Source: Candidatus Zixiibacteriota bacterium
GTDB taxonomy: Bacteria; Zixibacteria; MSB-5A5; GN15; FEB-12
Reading direction: 5' to 3'
DNA length: 49,756 nt
NCBI GenBank assembly: GCA_034439475.1
Contig: JAWXAN010000023.1
Coordinates: 1 to 49,756, forward strand
Each line of letters begins with the position of its first letter. Position 1 is the stretch's first letter. The notes below the pieces were generated by a model, which saw only the letters and a list, made by a program, of their open reading frames with translations, was not told the DNA's origin and ran no database searches. This document shows, piece by piece, positions 36,681 to 44,782 of this stretch. The translations under genes were made by a program, and so were the position numbers.

Positions 36681-37454
36681 TTGGAATTTACAACCTTTCT
36701 TTGGACCACGCTTGCGGCTTTTCTTACACTGGCAATTTTCTCTTTTTTATATAAGGACAACCCGTTTTATAAATTTGCCGAGCACCTTGTTGTCGGTGTT
36801 TCTGCCGGATATTTTGTCATAATCCTCTGGCATAACACACTTGTGCCTAATCTCTTTCAGCGTCTCGCCGCAGGCAACTGGTGGTATCTCATACCACTGA
36901 TTCTTGGACTGATGATGTGGTCGCGCTTCTTTAAGAATGCGTCATGGCTCTCTCGAATTCCACTGGCGCTCTATATCGGAATCGCCGCAGGTCTCGCAGT
37001 ACCGCTTGAGATGTCTAACCGTGTGCTAAAGCAGGTCTATGCGACAATGGTTCCGATTAATTGGGGGAACTTTTTTGGCGATCGCTATCTTGATATTGCG
37101 GCCGGCTACTCTCAGCTTCTGCTCTTCGTTGGGACAATAGCGGGACTTGTATATTTCTTCTTTTCCAAAGCCCACACAGGCGCCATGGGAACTCTTGCGA
37201 GACTTGGATTGTGGATTCTTATGCTCGGCTTTGGAGCGTCGTTCGGCTTCACTGTCATGGCGCGAATATCCCTGCTCATAAATAGAATTCAGTTTATCGA
37301 CAAGAATTGGATCAAAGCCGCATTCAATGAAAGCAACGCAAATTACAGCGTCTGGTTTCAGATCGTGTTCTATACAGTTATTCTTCTCTTGCTGGTGTAT
37401 ATCATCAAAGAAATCATAACGCATATGCGTCTGAAGACTGCCAACGAAGTGTAA
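36681..37454 (+). CDS. Cassette 3 subunit D: membrane protein with extra C-terminal helix
   Basis: 257 residues from a TTG start at 36681, chosen because the resulting MEFTTFLWTTLAAFLTLA aligns with D1's start and AAAGGTGAG lies just upstream. D-family core: FSFLYKDNPFYKFAEHL, VGVSAGYF, SRIPLALYIG, GLVYFFFSKAH and GASFGFTVMARISLL. The last 45 residues add one more membrane segment (VFYTVILLLLVYIIKEI) that D1 and D2 lack. It is the last gene of the 12-gene run; no clear terminator was found in the following 380 bases. Confidence 0.7.
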   Translation: MEFTTFLWTTLAAFLTLAIFSFLYKDNPFYKFAEHLVVGVSAGYFVIILWHNTLVPNLFQRLAAGNWWYLIPLILGLMMWSRFFKNASWLSRIPLALYIGIAAGLAVPLEMSNRVLKQVYATMVPINWGNFFGDRYLDIAAGYSQLLLFVGTIAGLVYFFFSKAHTGAMGTLARLGLWILMLGFGASFGFTVMARISLLINRIQFIDKNWIKAAFNESNANYSVWFQIVFYTVILLLLVYIIKEIITHMRLKTANEV

Positions 37455-37836
37455 TCAAAGCGATCCTTCTCACAGAGTTCTCGATATTTAAGTCGTGTTG
37501 GTTTTGTTTTTTGTTGACAGGCGCACGCTTTAGCTACTTCACTGAGCAAGCAATCGAAACTGGTCTTAAGCGAAAACTACTCCGGATGGGAGATAACTTA
37601 CGAAATGATGACTGTTCGTAACCAAGTAAGATTTAAGGAGTTGCAAAACTCATAAATTGAGGGAAGTAGTAACCCCATAGAAACTTTTGATTTAGGAGAG
37701 ATATTTTTAAAATAGCTAAAAAAGCACTTGACATACAGGTAATATTTTCCGAAGTTTTGCTCGGTTGAGGAACCATGCGTTTTTAACAGTAAGTTAAAGG
37801 GTAGCAACGTAAAACACAGGGAAAGTGAGGTTGGCA
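37455..37836. other. Intergenic region after the cassette operon
   Basis: 382 bases without a believable gene. It holds two TTGACA sequences (37514-37519 and 37728-37733), neither with a good -10 at 16-18 bases. The start of the next gene at 37837 has GTGAGG about 7-12 bases before it. No T-tailed hairpin was found. Confidence 0.5.
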
Positions 37837-38181
37837 ATGGCTCGGATACGAAAACCCGCCACAGCCAAAGTCAGCGACGTAATGATCGACGAGATCACGC
37901 GTGATGCTGTTATGGGGAATCTATCGACGGCGGAAGCACGCCGTGAATATCAGCGCCGCTATTACCAGATGCACAAAGAGAAGGCAAAGGAGTATCAGCG
38001 GCAGTACAATTTAACGCACAAGAAAAAAGCGCGGGGCGGACGCGGAAAGTCGGGCTTTTCGGCCCAACGCGAGGCTGTCCGGTCGACTTTCAACACGGCG
38101 GATATTATGCATTCACCTGTGGAGAAGACCCTTCGCATGCTGGAAAAGATCATCAATGGTGAGCGGCTTTTTACGATGTAA
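37837..38181 (+). CDS. Small basic protein of unknown function
   Basis: 114 residues from the ATG at 37837 (MARIRKPATAKVSD). The middle is rich in Tyr, Gln, Arg and Lys in regular helices (RREYQRRYYQMHKEKAKEY then QRQYNLTHKKKARGGRGK), strongly basic, with a later hydrophobic stretch (VEKTLRMLEKIINGERLF). It looks like a nucleic-acid-binding or assembly protein and has no recognised family; the repeated YQR.Y pattern resembles phage or HNH-associated basic linkers only superficially. It is isolated between the cassette operon and ppdK and ends in a clear terminator. Confidence 0.55.
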   Translation: MARIRKPATAKVSDVMIDEITRDAVMGNLSTAEARREYQRRYYQMHKEKAKEYQRQYNLTHKKKARGGRGKSGFSAQREAVRSTFNTADIMHSPVEKTLRMLEKIINGERLFTM

Positions 38182-38202
38182 AGCTCTCGCATAGCCAACT
38201 CT

Positions 38203-38244
38203 AAAGGCGGCATAATGACCAAATGGTTATTCGGCCGCCTTTTC
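38203..38244 (+). terminator. Rho-independent terminator
   Basis: AAAGGCGGC pairs with GCCGCCTTT across an inner stem AATGACC / GGTTATT and a tetraloop, and TTTT follows. It lies 21 bases after the stop codon of the basic protein and so separates it from ppdK. Confidence 0.8.
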
Positions 38245-38326
38245 TATTGCCAAACTGAGGATTTTTGTTTACCATAAGCGACTTAAATTTGATACGTCGT
38301 AAGTTGTTATAAAATAGGGAGATGGT

Positions 38327-41131
38327 ATGTCTGGTGTGAAAACGAAACCGGCCCCGAAAGGGTCTTCTGCTAAATCTGAGGCCAAAAAGACCGAACTGAC
38401 CCATTCTTCTATCAAACCAAAAGGCGAAAGCCGGCCGGCTCCGGACAAAAAGTATTATTACTTTTTCGGGAGTGGAAAAGCCGATGGGGATGCTTCGATG
38501 AAGGACCTTCTTGGCGGTAAAGGCGCAAATTTGGCCGAAATGGTTATCGCCGGACTTCCGGTTCCTCCCGGGTTTACGATCAGTACCGATGTCTGCCGCC
38601 TTTTTTATGATCACGGAATGAGTGTCCCAAAATCGATTGATGCCGAATTGTCCAAATCGGTTGCCCTGATTGAAAAAGCTTCAGGCAAAAAGTTCGGCGA
38701 CCCCAAAAATCCACTTCTTGTGTCGGTCCGGTCAGGCTCAAAATTTTCAATGCCGGGTATGATGGATACGATTCTTAACCTCGGCCTGAATCCCGAGACT
38801 GTTGAAGGTCTGGCAACTCTTACAGACAACGAGCGCTTTGCGCTGGATAATTATCGCAGACTGATTCAAATGTTCGGCGGAGTCGTATTGGGTATTGATA
38901 AGGAGCAATTTGAAGAGGTCATCACCAAGAAGAAAAAAGAGCGTCGGATAAAGCAGGACAGCTCGCTTCAGCCGATTGACTTGAAAGATATCATCAAAAG
39001 ATTTAAACAGATCGTCGAGCGCAAGTCAGGCGAAAAATTTCCCGATGATCCCATGACCCAGCTTCGCATGGCCCGCGATGCTATTTTTCGATCCTGGAAT
39101 AATCCTCGAGCGATCACCTACCGACGTCTTGAAAACATTCCATCGGAAATCGGAACTGCCGTGACGGTTCAAGCGATGGTGTTCGGCAACATGGGCAACA
39201 GCTCGGGAACAGGAGTTGGGTTCACACGTAACCCTTCGACTGGCGAAAAGGAATTCTATGGAGAGTTTCTCATAAACGCGCAAGGGGAAGATGTTGTCGC
39301 CGGAATTCGCACACCTCAGCCTATCAAAGAGCTCGGCACCGAAATGCCGCAGATATACAAACAGCTCCAACAGATTACAACCCGCCTCGAAAAGCACTAC
39401 AAAGACATCCAGGATTTCGAATTTACCATCCAAGAAGGTGAGCTGTATATGCTCCAGACGCGTAACGGCCAGCGGGCAGTCGGCGCGGCGGTGCGAATTG
39501 CAGTCGATATGGTAAAGGAGAAACTACTTACAAAGGAAGAGGCTCTGTTGCGGATTGACCCGCTTATGCTTGATCAGTTGCTCCATCCAAGCATTGATCC
39601 AAAGGCAAAGGTTGATGTGATAGCCAAAGGACTCGCCGCTTCGCCAGGCGCCGCCTCGGGTAAGGTTTATTTTTCAGCTGAGGATGTTGTCAAGTTCGGG
39701 ACCAAAACCAATACGATACTCGTTCGCGAAGAAACAAATCCCGATGACATTGAAGGTATGAATGTCGCTGTGGGATTTCTGACATCGCGCGGAGGAATGA
39801 CTTCGCATGCCGCGGTTGTCGCTCGCGGAATGGGCAAATGTTGTGTGACTGGAGCCGAGACGGTGAGAGTTAACTCTATCAAGAAGATGTTCCAGGTCGG
39901 ACGACTTTCGGTCAAAGAGGGGGAGGTCATAACCCTTAATGGGTCGACCGGTGAAATTATACTTGGCGAAGTACCGACCATTGAGCCGGAATTGACCAAA
40001 GAATTTACCGAGCTTATGGCTTGGGCAGATGAGTACCGCACATTGAAAGTCCGAGCGAATGCTGATATTCCAAGAGACGCCCAAAAAGCTATTCAATTTG
40101 GAGCTGAAGGAATTGGATTGTGCCGCACCGAGCACATGTTTTTCGCCGAAGACAGGGTGGCCCTTGTCCAAAAGATGATTTTGGCCGAGACACCCGAGGT
40201 ACGTCAGGAGGCATTGGAGAAACTACTTCCCATGCAGAAGAAGGATTTTAAAGGCCTCTTTGAAGTAATGGCCGGATTTCCAGTTACAATCAGAACCCTT
40301 GACCCGCCTTTGCATGAGTTTCTACCCAAGAAGGAAGATATCGAACATCGTCTGGCAAATCTCAATGTCAAGGCCGATGACTACGAGGAGGAATTGGCGG
40401 CTTTGCAGCACACACTGAAGCGAATCAACGAGTTGGCTGAGACAAATCCAATGCTCGGCCATCGCGGATGCCGGCTCGGTATTGTTTATCCTGAGATTAC
40501 CGAGATGCAAGTCAAGGCCATCCTGTTGGCGGCGCTGGATGTCCAGAAGAATAACGAGAAGACGGTCATCCCTGAGATAATGATTCCATTAGTCGGTCAT
40601 GCCAACGAATTCAAAGACCAAAAAGAAGTTGTTGAGCGTGTGGCGAATGAAATAATTGGAAAATCGAAACTCAAGAATTTTACATATTCTATCGGGACAA
40701 TGATTGAAATTCCTCGTGCGGCCCTTATTGCGGACAAAATTGCCGAGGATGCTGAGTTCTTCAGCTATGGCACAAATGACCTGACGCAGATGACGATGGG
40801 ATTTTCACGCGACGATGCCGGGAAATTTCTGGGGCATTATCTTACGAAGGGAATACTCCCTTTTGATCCGTTTGTGTCAATAGATGTCGAGGGAGTTGGA
40901 CAGCTTATCAAAATGAGTAAAGATCGCGGCAAGTCAACTCGGCCCAATTTGAAAGTCGGCGTGTGCGGGGAACATGGCGGGGATCCAAAATCGATTGAAT
41001 TCTGGAATGAAATTGGACTTGACTATATTTCCTGTTCTCCCTATCGGGTGCCGATAGCGCGACTTGCCGCGGCCCAGGCGGCCATCCGTCATAAAGAGGA
41101 GACAAAGAAAAAGAAAAAGGAACACGCTTAG
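38327..41131 (+). CDS. ppdK: Pyruvate, phosphate dikinase
   Basis: 934 residues; the usual bacterial enzyme is about 870-900. It interconverts pyruvate, ATP and phosphate with phosphoenolpyruvate, AMP and pyrophosphate. Domains in order: ATP-grasp (LLGGKGANLAEM, VSVRSGSKFSMPGMMDTIL, VQAMVFGNMGNSSGTGVGF), the phosphohistidine domain with catalytic His494 in GGMTSHAAVVARG, and the PEP-binding barrel (GIGLCRTEHMFF, ARNPMLG-type NPMLGHRG, FFSYGTNDLTQM, Cys880 in VGVCGEHGG). The first about 45 residues (KTKPAPKGSSAKSEAKKT) are a Lys/Ser/Pro-rich extension not needed for catalysis. GGGAG precedes the ATG. The reverse direction would suit gluconeogenesis or PPi-based glycolysis. Confidence 0.95.
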   Translation: MSGVKTKPAPKGSSAKSEAKKTELTHSSIKPKGESRPAPDKKYYYFFGSGKADGDASMKDLLGGKGANLAEMVIAGLPVPPGFTISTDVCRLFYDHGMSVPKSIDAELSKSVALIEKASGKKFGDPKNPLLVSVRSGSKFSMPGMMDTILNLGLNPETVEGLATLTDNERFALDNYRRLIQMFGGVVLGIDKEQFEEVITKKKKERRIKQDSSLQPIDLKDIIKRFKQIVERKSGEKFPDDPMTQLRMARDAIFRSWNNPRAITYRRLENIPSEIGTAVTVQAMVFGNMGNSSGTGVGFTRNPSTGEKEFYGEFLINAQGEDVVAGIRTPQPIKELGTEMPQIYKQLQQITTRLEKHYKDIQDFEFTIQEGELYMLQTRNGQRAVGAAVRIAVDMVKEKLLTKEEALLRIDPLMLDQLLHPSIDPKAKVDVIAKGLAASPGAASGKVYFSAEDVVKFGTKTNTILVREETNPDDIEGMNVAVGFLTSRGGMTSHAAVVARGMGKCCVTGAETVRVNSIKKMFQVGRLSVKEGEVITLNGSTGEIILGEVPTIEPELTKEFTELMAWADEYRTLKVRANADIPRDAQKAIQFGAEGIGLCRTEHMFFAEDRVALVQKMILAETPEVRQEALEKLLPMQKKDFKGLFEVMAGFPVTIRTLDPPLHEFLPKKEDIEHRLANLNVKADDYEEELAALQHTLKRINELAETNPMLGHRGCRLGIVYPEITEMQVKAILLAALDVQKNNEKTVIPEIMIPLVGHANEFKDQKEVVERVANEIIGKSKLKNFTYSIGTMIEIPRAALIADKIAEDAEFFSYGTNDLTQMTMGFSRDDAGKFLGHYLTKGILPFDPFVSIDVEGVGQLIKMSKDRGKSTRPNLKVGVCGEHGGDPKSIEFWNEIGLDYISCSPYRVPIARLAAAQAAIRHKEETKKKKKEHA

Positions 41132-41172
41132 GATTTTCAGAATCTGTTCCGTGTTTTAAGAGGAGGATCGGG

Positions 41173-41634
41173 ATGCGTTATGAGATGAAATCGGTGAATG
41201 TTTGGTCATTCATCAAAGTCGCATTTTTTGTGAATCTTGTATTGGGTTTCGTTGCCGGTATTCTGACCGCCGTGTTTTTTGGCTTTATTGCAGCTATGAT
41301 GGCCTACATTCCAGGGGGGATGGATCTCTCTGAATTGGATTCCGGCGAACCAACATCGGGAATAATGATTATCATATTGCCCTTTATGACAGCGTTTTTT
41401 GCCGGTGTCTTCTACACCCTCCTCGAAGTTGTCGTTGTGGTGACATATAACCTTGTCGCCAAAATGGTTGGCGGATTTGAATTAACACTTACACCTGTGA
41501 CCAGCGATGAGCCGTATCGTCTGGGGCCGATGTACGCGCAGTCGATGCCTGTTAATCCCTATACCCCGCCCTCGGCGAGTTCTACTCCTCCAAATCCTCC
41601 CATTGTCCCGCCTGCGACTGGGGAAAATCTTTAG
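41173..41634 (+). CDS. DUF3566-like small membrane protein
   Basis: 153 residues. Two hydrophobic regions, about 12-45 (VNLVLGFVAGILTAVFFGF) and 62-95 (IILPFMTAFFAGVFYTLLE), followed by VYNLVAKMVGG-type helix end and a Pro/Ser-rich tail (about 125-153). The opening (VNVWSFIKVAFF) and TYNLVAKMVGGFELTL are typical of DUF3566-type proteins found in many bacteria, whose role is not known. Follows ppdK by 41 bases with GGAGG near the start, so it may be co-transcribed. Confidence 0.65.
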   Translation: MRYEMKSVNVWSFIKVAFFVNLVLGFVAGILTAVFFGFIAAMMAYIPGGMDLSELDSGEPTSGIMIIILPFMTAFFAGVFYTLLEVVVVVTYNLVAKMVGGFELTLTPVTSDEPYRLGPMYAQSMPVNPYTPPSASSTPPNPPIVPPATGENL

Positions 41635-41676
41635 GGCGTTTTGAAATCTCAGCCCTTTCAGATTCATTTGTCCAAT

Positions 41677-43131
41677 ATGACATTTCCGCCAACCGCGCCC
41701 CCCAGAGTTCGCATTGCGCCCTCACCGTCAGGCTATCTGCATGTAGGAACCGGCCGCACAGCTATTTTTAACTATCTTTTCGCTCGTCATTTTGGAGGCA
41801 AATTTTTGATACGGATAGAAGATACCGATGTCGAGCGGTCAGATCCGGCTATGGTTGAGCCAATCCTCAATGCACTAAAATGGCTTGGATTAGAATGGGA
41901 TGAGGATATCGTCTACCAGTCCTCACGGCTTGAGACATATAAGAAATTCGCCAATAAGTTGCTCGAGTCCGGTCATGGCTATCGCTGTTTTTGCTCACCA
42001 GCTCAGCTTGGGGCGGAGCGCGAAGCCGCGATGGCCTCCAAGCAAGCTCCAAGATATAATCGTCGTTGTCTCAAATTGACCAAGGACGAAATTGATGCGA
42101 AACTGAAGGCCGGTGAGCAGTTTGCAATCCGTATACAAATCCCACCCGGTGAGACCAGTTATGATGACATGGTGGCGGGCGTTATCACACGGCAGAACGA
42201 CGACATCGAAGATTTAGTGGTAGCGCGATCCGATAGTTCACCAACGTATAACCTTGCTGTGGTCGTCGACGACCATGAAATGGGCATTACCCATGTAATC
42301 CGTGGCAACGACCATATTTCAAATACCTTCAAGCAGATCCAAATCTATCGCGCTCTCGGTTTCGATGTGCCGCGATTTGGCCATGTGCCGTTGATTCTTA
42401 GGCCAGACAAGAAAAAGGTCTCGAAACGGCTTGGAGATAAAGATGTCGCAGAATATCGCAACGAAGGCATTATACCCGAGGCGATGTTTAACTTTCTGTG
42501 TCTGCTGGGTTGGTCGCCAAAGAGCGATCAGGAGATATTCACGATAACTGAATTGATTAAAATATTTGATCCGACCCATTTTAATTCCTCCAATGCCGTT
42601 TTTGACGAGGAGAAGCTCGTATCTTTTAACAAATCTCATCTTCAGTTAAAAACAGATGAGGAACTTGCTAGCCTCATAACCCCGCTCTTTGTCGAGGCCG
42701 GACTTATTTCACAAGCGTCACTTCAGTCACAGCTTCCCTATATCAAAACAGTAGCGGGGTTGCTCAAAGAACGTGTGCGCCGTCTGACTGATTTTCTCAG
42801 CCTCGGCAGTTATTTTTTCAAATTCGACTGTCGTTATGATCCTGAAGCTGAGGCCAAACAGTTCTCCACGGCATCCGCTGAACTGCTCTCTGCTTTCGCC
42901 GAGAAACTTGAGGCGCTTCCGCTATTTGACCATGCCTCAATTGAGCAGGCATTGACCTCACTTGCCGAAGAACGCGGCGTAAAAAAGGCCGCTTTTATCC
43001 ATCCGACGCGACTGGCTGTCTCAGGAATCTCTGTTGGGCCGAGTTTGTATGATATGATAGCTGTCCTTGGCAAACCTATTGTTGTTGAACGGCTAAAAAA
43101 AACAGTTGATTATATTGCATCCAAAGCATGA
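41677..43131 (+). CDS. gltX: Glutamyl-tRNA synthetase
   Basis: 484 residues from the ATG at 41677; a TTG at 41641 would add 12 residues before the catalytic domain, so the shorter start is preferred. Class I hallmark APSPSGYLHVGTGRTA carries the HIGH-equivalent HVGT, and KKKVSKRLGD is the KMSKS-equivalent. FLIRIEDTDVERSD and CFCSPAQL are typical of GluRS. The C-terminal anticodon-binding helical domain (from about 330) is complete. It charges tRNA-Glu with glutamate; whether it also mis-charges tRNA-Gln is not visible here. It lies 42 bases after the DUF3566-like gene. Confidence 0.93.
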   Translation: MTFPPTAPPRVRIAPSPSGYLHVGTGRTAIFNYLFARHFGGKFLIRIEDTDVERSDPAMVEPILNALKWLGLEWDEDIVYQSSRLETYKKFANKLLESGHGYRCFCSPAQLGAEREAAMASKQAPRYNRRCLKLTKDEIDAKLKAGEQFAIRIQIPPGETSYDDMVAGVITRQNDDIEDLVVARSDSSPTYNLAVVVDDHEMGITHVIRGNDHISNTFKQIQIYRALGFDVPRFGHVPLILRPDKKKVSKRLGDKDVAEYRNEGIIPEAMFNFLCLLGWSPKSDQEIFTITELIKIFDPTHFNSSNAVFDEEKLVSFNKSHLQLKTDEELASLITPLFVEAGLISQASLQSQLPYIKTVAGLLKERVRRLTDFLSLGSYFFKFDCRYDPEAEAKQFSTASAELLSAFAEKLEALPLFDHASIEQALTSLAEERGVKKAAFIHPTRLAVSGISVGPSLYDMIAVLGKPIVVERLKKTVDYIASKA

Positions 43132-43249
43132 TAATACCAAAACGAACTGGACTTCTTTGTTTTTGGCGCCGAAAGATTGACGAGGAAAATGTCTGTAACG
43201 AGCGCGGAAACAAAGCAACGCTGAATACTTTGTGATGGGAGAATAAGAT

Positions 43250-43441
43250 ATGCAATGGGTCTGCGATATCTGTGGCTACGTTCATGACGAAGACGAGCCA
43301 CCGGACAGCTGTCCAGTCTGCGGCGCTCCAAAGAGTAAATTCTCAGAGTTTGATGAAGAAGGTTCTGAGTCTACTGACGACGACGACGATGATGAGGACG
43401 AAGGAGAAGAGTGGAGCAATGGCTCCGAAGAGCGCTTCTGA
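43250..43441 (+). CDS. Rubredoxin-like iron protein with acidic tail
   Basis: 63 residues. Cys5-X2-Cys8 and Cys21-X2-Cys24 (WVCDICGYVHDEDEPP then SCPVCGAPKSKF) form the one-iron rubredoxin site as found in rubrerythrin C-terminal domains. From residue about 36 the tail is almost only Asp, Glu and Ser (TDDDDDDEDEGEEW), which is unusual. It probably passes single electrons. The flavin reductase gene lies 234 bases downstream on the same strand, beyond a terminator, so physical partnership is possible but not shown. GGGAGAATAAG precedes the start. Confidence 0.8.
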   Translation: MQWVCDICGYVHDEDEPPDSCPVCGAPKSKFSEFDEEGSESTDDDDDDEDEGEEWSNGSEERF

Positions 43442-43476
43442 GGAAGCCTTTCGTTGAAATTTGGTTTCTTACTGAT

Positions 43477-43513
43477 AAGGTCGTCTATCTGAAAAGATGG
43501 TCGGCCTTTTTTT
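43477..43513 (+). terminator. Rho-independent terminator after the rubredoxin-like gene
   Basis: AAGGTCGTCTATC pairs (with G-U) with GATGGTCGGCCTT across TGAAAA and is followed by a run of T. It starts 36 bases after the rubredoxin-like stop and separates this gene from the reductase downstream. Confidence 0.65.
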
Positions 43514-43674
43514 CGAGACTCCTTCTCCGAAAAAGCCCAAGTTCCACATAGACACTTCACTCAACCGCTTGTGATTTTTCTACTCTATTTCTCATAAATA
43601 TCGTATTGTGGTATCCACAACCGCAACCCAGCGGCACAATTGCCTTGGCGAGCTGTTATAGACGGCGAAACGAT

Positions 43675-44778
43675 ATGACGACGCATACTACTGACATACA
43701 GAACGAAATCTTCGATATAATTTTTATCGGCGCGGGCCCAGTTGCCATGTACGGTATGTACTATGCCGGACTTCGCATGACAAAATTCAAAGCGATCGAT
43801 ATGCTTGAAGAAGTCGGCGGCGGACTGATGGCGCTCTATCCCGAGAAATATATCTATGATGTCGGCGGTTTCCCAAAGGTTCTGGCCAAAGAGCTGACCC
43901 GCCAGCTCGAAATTCAGGCCACCCAGTATCCTCATGGCCTCTGCCTGGGTGAAAAAGTCATTCACATCATTCGCGGGGACGACGGCATCATTACTATAAC
44001 TACTACAAAAGGAATTCATTTTGGCCGGACTGTTATAATATGCGCGGGACTCGGGGCGTATATTCCAAAACGACTTGATATTCCGAATGTGCAGGAACTC
44101 GAAGGTTCAGGAGTTTACTATGCCGTCCGCAAAATAAGCGATTTTCATGACAAGAACGTGCTGGTCGTGGGCGGTGGAGATTCAGCTTTCGATTATTCGA
44201 TGATGCTTGAGCCAGTAGCGGCATCCATCACGCATATTCATCGCAATGATTTTTTTAGCGCTCACGAAGACTCCGTGCGCAAGGTGATGAATAGTTCAGT
44301 CCGACTGAAAGTCCCATTCTGGGAAGTGAAGCAAATTGTTGGCGACACCTGGGTTCGTGAGGCAACAATAGTCCAGACCCGGACTGGTGAGGAAGAAATT
44401 CTACCGGTGGATGCCATAATTTTCAACACGGGCTTTTTGACTAATCTGGGTCCGATTGCCGACTGGGGATTGGAACTTGAGAAGAACGCCATCAAAGTTG
44501 ATTCACGCATGAGGACAAATATCGAGGGGATTTACGCCGCTGGAGATATTGTCACCTATGATGGTAAACTCAAACTGATTTCGACCGGATTTGGAGAAGT
44601 TGCGATCGCGGTTAATAATGCCAAACATCATATCGATCCAAAGGCAAAAGTAAATCCGGGACATTCGACCGATAAACATGAAGCCGTTATGAAGAAACTT
44701 TCCGCGCCGAAAAGCATTTCTACTGTTGAACCTGTTGAACAGACGCCAAAAGTAGAAAAAAGAGTAGAGGAGATTTAA
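43675..44778 (+). CDS. Thioredoxin-reductase-like ferredoxin/flavodoxin NADP reductase
   Basis: 367 residues from the ATG at 43675; an upstream extension to 43606 is not needed. FAD-binding dinucleotide motif IIFIGAGPVAMYGMYYAG (first lobe), NADPH-binding motif VLVVGGGDSAFDYSM, and the ATG-type FIYAAGDIVTYDGK in the C-terminal FAD closing motif. It lacks the CxxC of thioredoxin reductase, and so belongs to the YumC-type ferredoxin-NADP+ reductases. It has a Pro/Lys/Glu-rich tail after about 335. Followed 5 bases later by nadA, so the two form an operon. It could supply electrons to the Fe-S enzyme NadA, which is inference. Confidence 0.85.
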   Translation: MTTHTTDIQNEIFDIIFIGAGPVAMYGMYYAGLRMTKFKAIDMLEEVGGGLMALYPEKYIYDVGGFPKVLAKELTRQLEIQATQYPHGLCLGEKVIHIIRGDDGIITITTTKGIHFGRTVIICAGLGAYIPKRLDIPNVQELEGSGVYYAVRKISDFHDKNVLVVGGGDSAFDYSMMLEPVAASITHIHRNDFFSAHEDSVRKVMNSSVRLKVPFWEVKQIVGDTWVREATIVQTRTGEEEILPVDAIIFNTGFLTNLGPIADWGLELEKNAIKVDSRMRTNIEGIYAAGDIVTYDGKLKLISTGFGEVAIAVNNAKHHIDPKAKVNPGHSTDKHEAVMKKLSAPKSISTVEPVEQTPKVEKRVEEI

Positions 44779-44782
44779 TCGT

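Noticed and set aside
37514-37760. Two TTGACA boxes as promoters for the basic-protein gene
   Set aside because: No adequate -10 at 16-18 bases from either; they remain unassigned.
37598-37837. 79-residue minus-strand frame in the gap before the basic protein
   Set aside because: Atypical, Phe/Leu/Ser-rich composition and no start signal; treated as non-coding.
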